A stretch of 64,000 nt of DNA from NCBI RefSeq assembly GCF_031458175.1, contig NZ_JAVDXX010000001.1, positions 1,240,001 through 1,304,000 on the forward strand. Reading direction: 5' to 3'. This DNA is from Pseudoglutamicibacter albus (lineage in GTDB: Bacteria; Actinomycetota; Actinomycetes; Actinomycetales; Micrococcaceae). Each line of letters begins with the position of its first letter. The stretch's first letter is position 1. Positions 63,966 to 64,000 of the stretch are shown here, one piece after another. Position numbers and translations under genes: made by a program. The notes below the pieces were generated by a model. The model was not told where the DNA came from. It saw only the letters and a program-made list of their open reading frames with translations, and did no database searches.

Positions 63966-64000
63966 AACGCCACCCCTTTCCGAAAGTGGTGAGGTTCAGG

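Noticed and set aside
1-64000. tRNA/rRNA genes, insertion sequences, prophage or CRISPR arrays
   Set aside because: None was seen by eye: no T-loop GGTTCGA-type arms in a cloverleaf, no transposase or integrase frames, and no regularly spaced identical repeats. A tRNA scan was not possible.

Overview
The window is chromosomal core sequence from a Gram-positive, moderately high-GC actinobacterium, most likely of the order Micrococcales and probably the family Micrococcaceae. The evidence is gene content and order: parE-DUF7455-DUF2218-sigA-DUF4192-MFS-PAC2-pepA, lpd-sucB-lipB-lipA, DUF4191-RDD-glnA1-glnE-glnA2, and a dcw cluster with sepF and divIVA but no ftsA. The genus cannot be fixed from sequence alone. 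I saw no phage, transposon, CRISPR array, rRNA or tRNA gene.

Layout. 1-4556 (minus): cytochrome bd oxidase cydA-cydB with the start of cydD, behind a 384-bp regulatory gap. 4941-8138: two convergent glycosyltransferases, one for glycolipid/mannosyl transfer and one of the wall-polymer TagE type. 8135-17051: a type II topoisomerase B subunit, small conserved proteins, the primary sigma factor, DUF4192, an MFS permease and a PAC2 protein. 17173-26279: leucyl aminopeptidase, dihydrolipoamide dehydrogenase, a two-lipoyl-domain E2 acyltransferase, a degenerate membrane kinase-like protein, and lipB-lipA, which attach and make the lipoate that the E2 needs. 26350-28552: a lipoprotein, DUF4191 and an RDD protein. 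28753-34765: nitrogen assimilation, with an adenylylatable GlnA1, the adenylyltransferase GlnE, and a GlnA2 that lacks the modified tyrosine. 34869-36673: a small SPOR-like protein, map and nrdR. 36916-63965: an unbroken minus-strand run transcribed mraZ, rsmH, ftsL, ftsI, murE, murF, mraY, murD, ftsW, murG, murC, ftsQ, ftsZ, pgeF, yggS, sepF, yggT, divIVA, lspA, rluD, dnaE, hisD.

No wholly new multi-gene system was found. Three patterns are worth following up. (1) Degenerate in-frame tandem repeats (15-, 18-, 21- and 30-bp units) have expanded in the disordered parts of at least seven housekeeping proteins (CydD, PAC2, SucB, the kinase-like protein, GlnE, LspA, FtsQ), with two further arrays outside coding sequence. 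(2) At least seven transcription units look leaderless: a TANNNT -10 box ends 6-8 nt before the start codon. (3) Several strong palindromes sit in promoter regions (cydA, hisD, nrdR, PAC2/pepA, DUF4192, sepF-yggT), and no regulator for them is encoded nearby. The kinase-like membrane protein beside lipB is the least familiar gene.

Several start codons were moved inward from the longest possible frame on ribosome-binding-site, overlap or promoter evidence; each entry says so.
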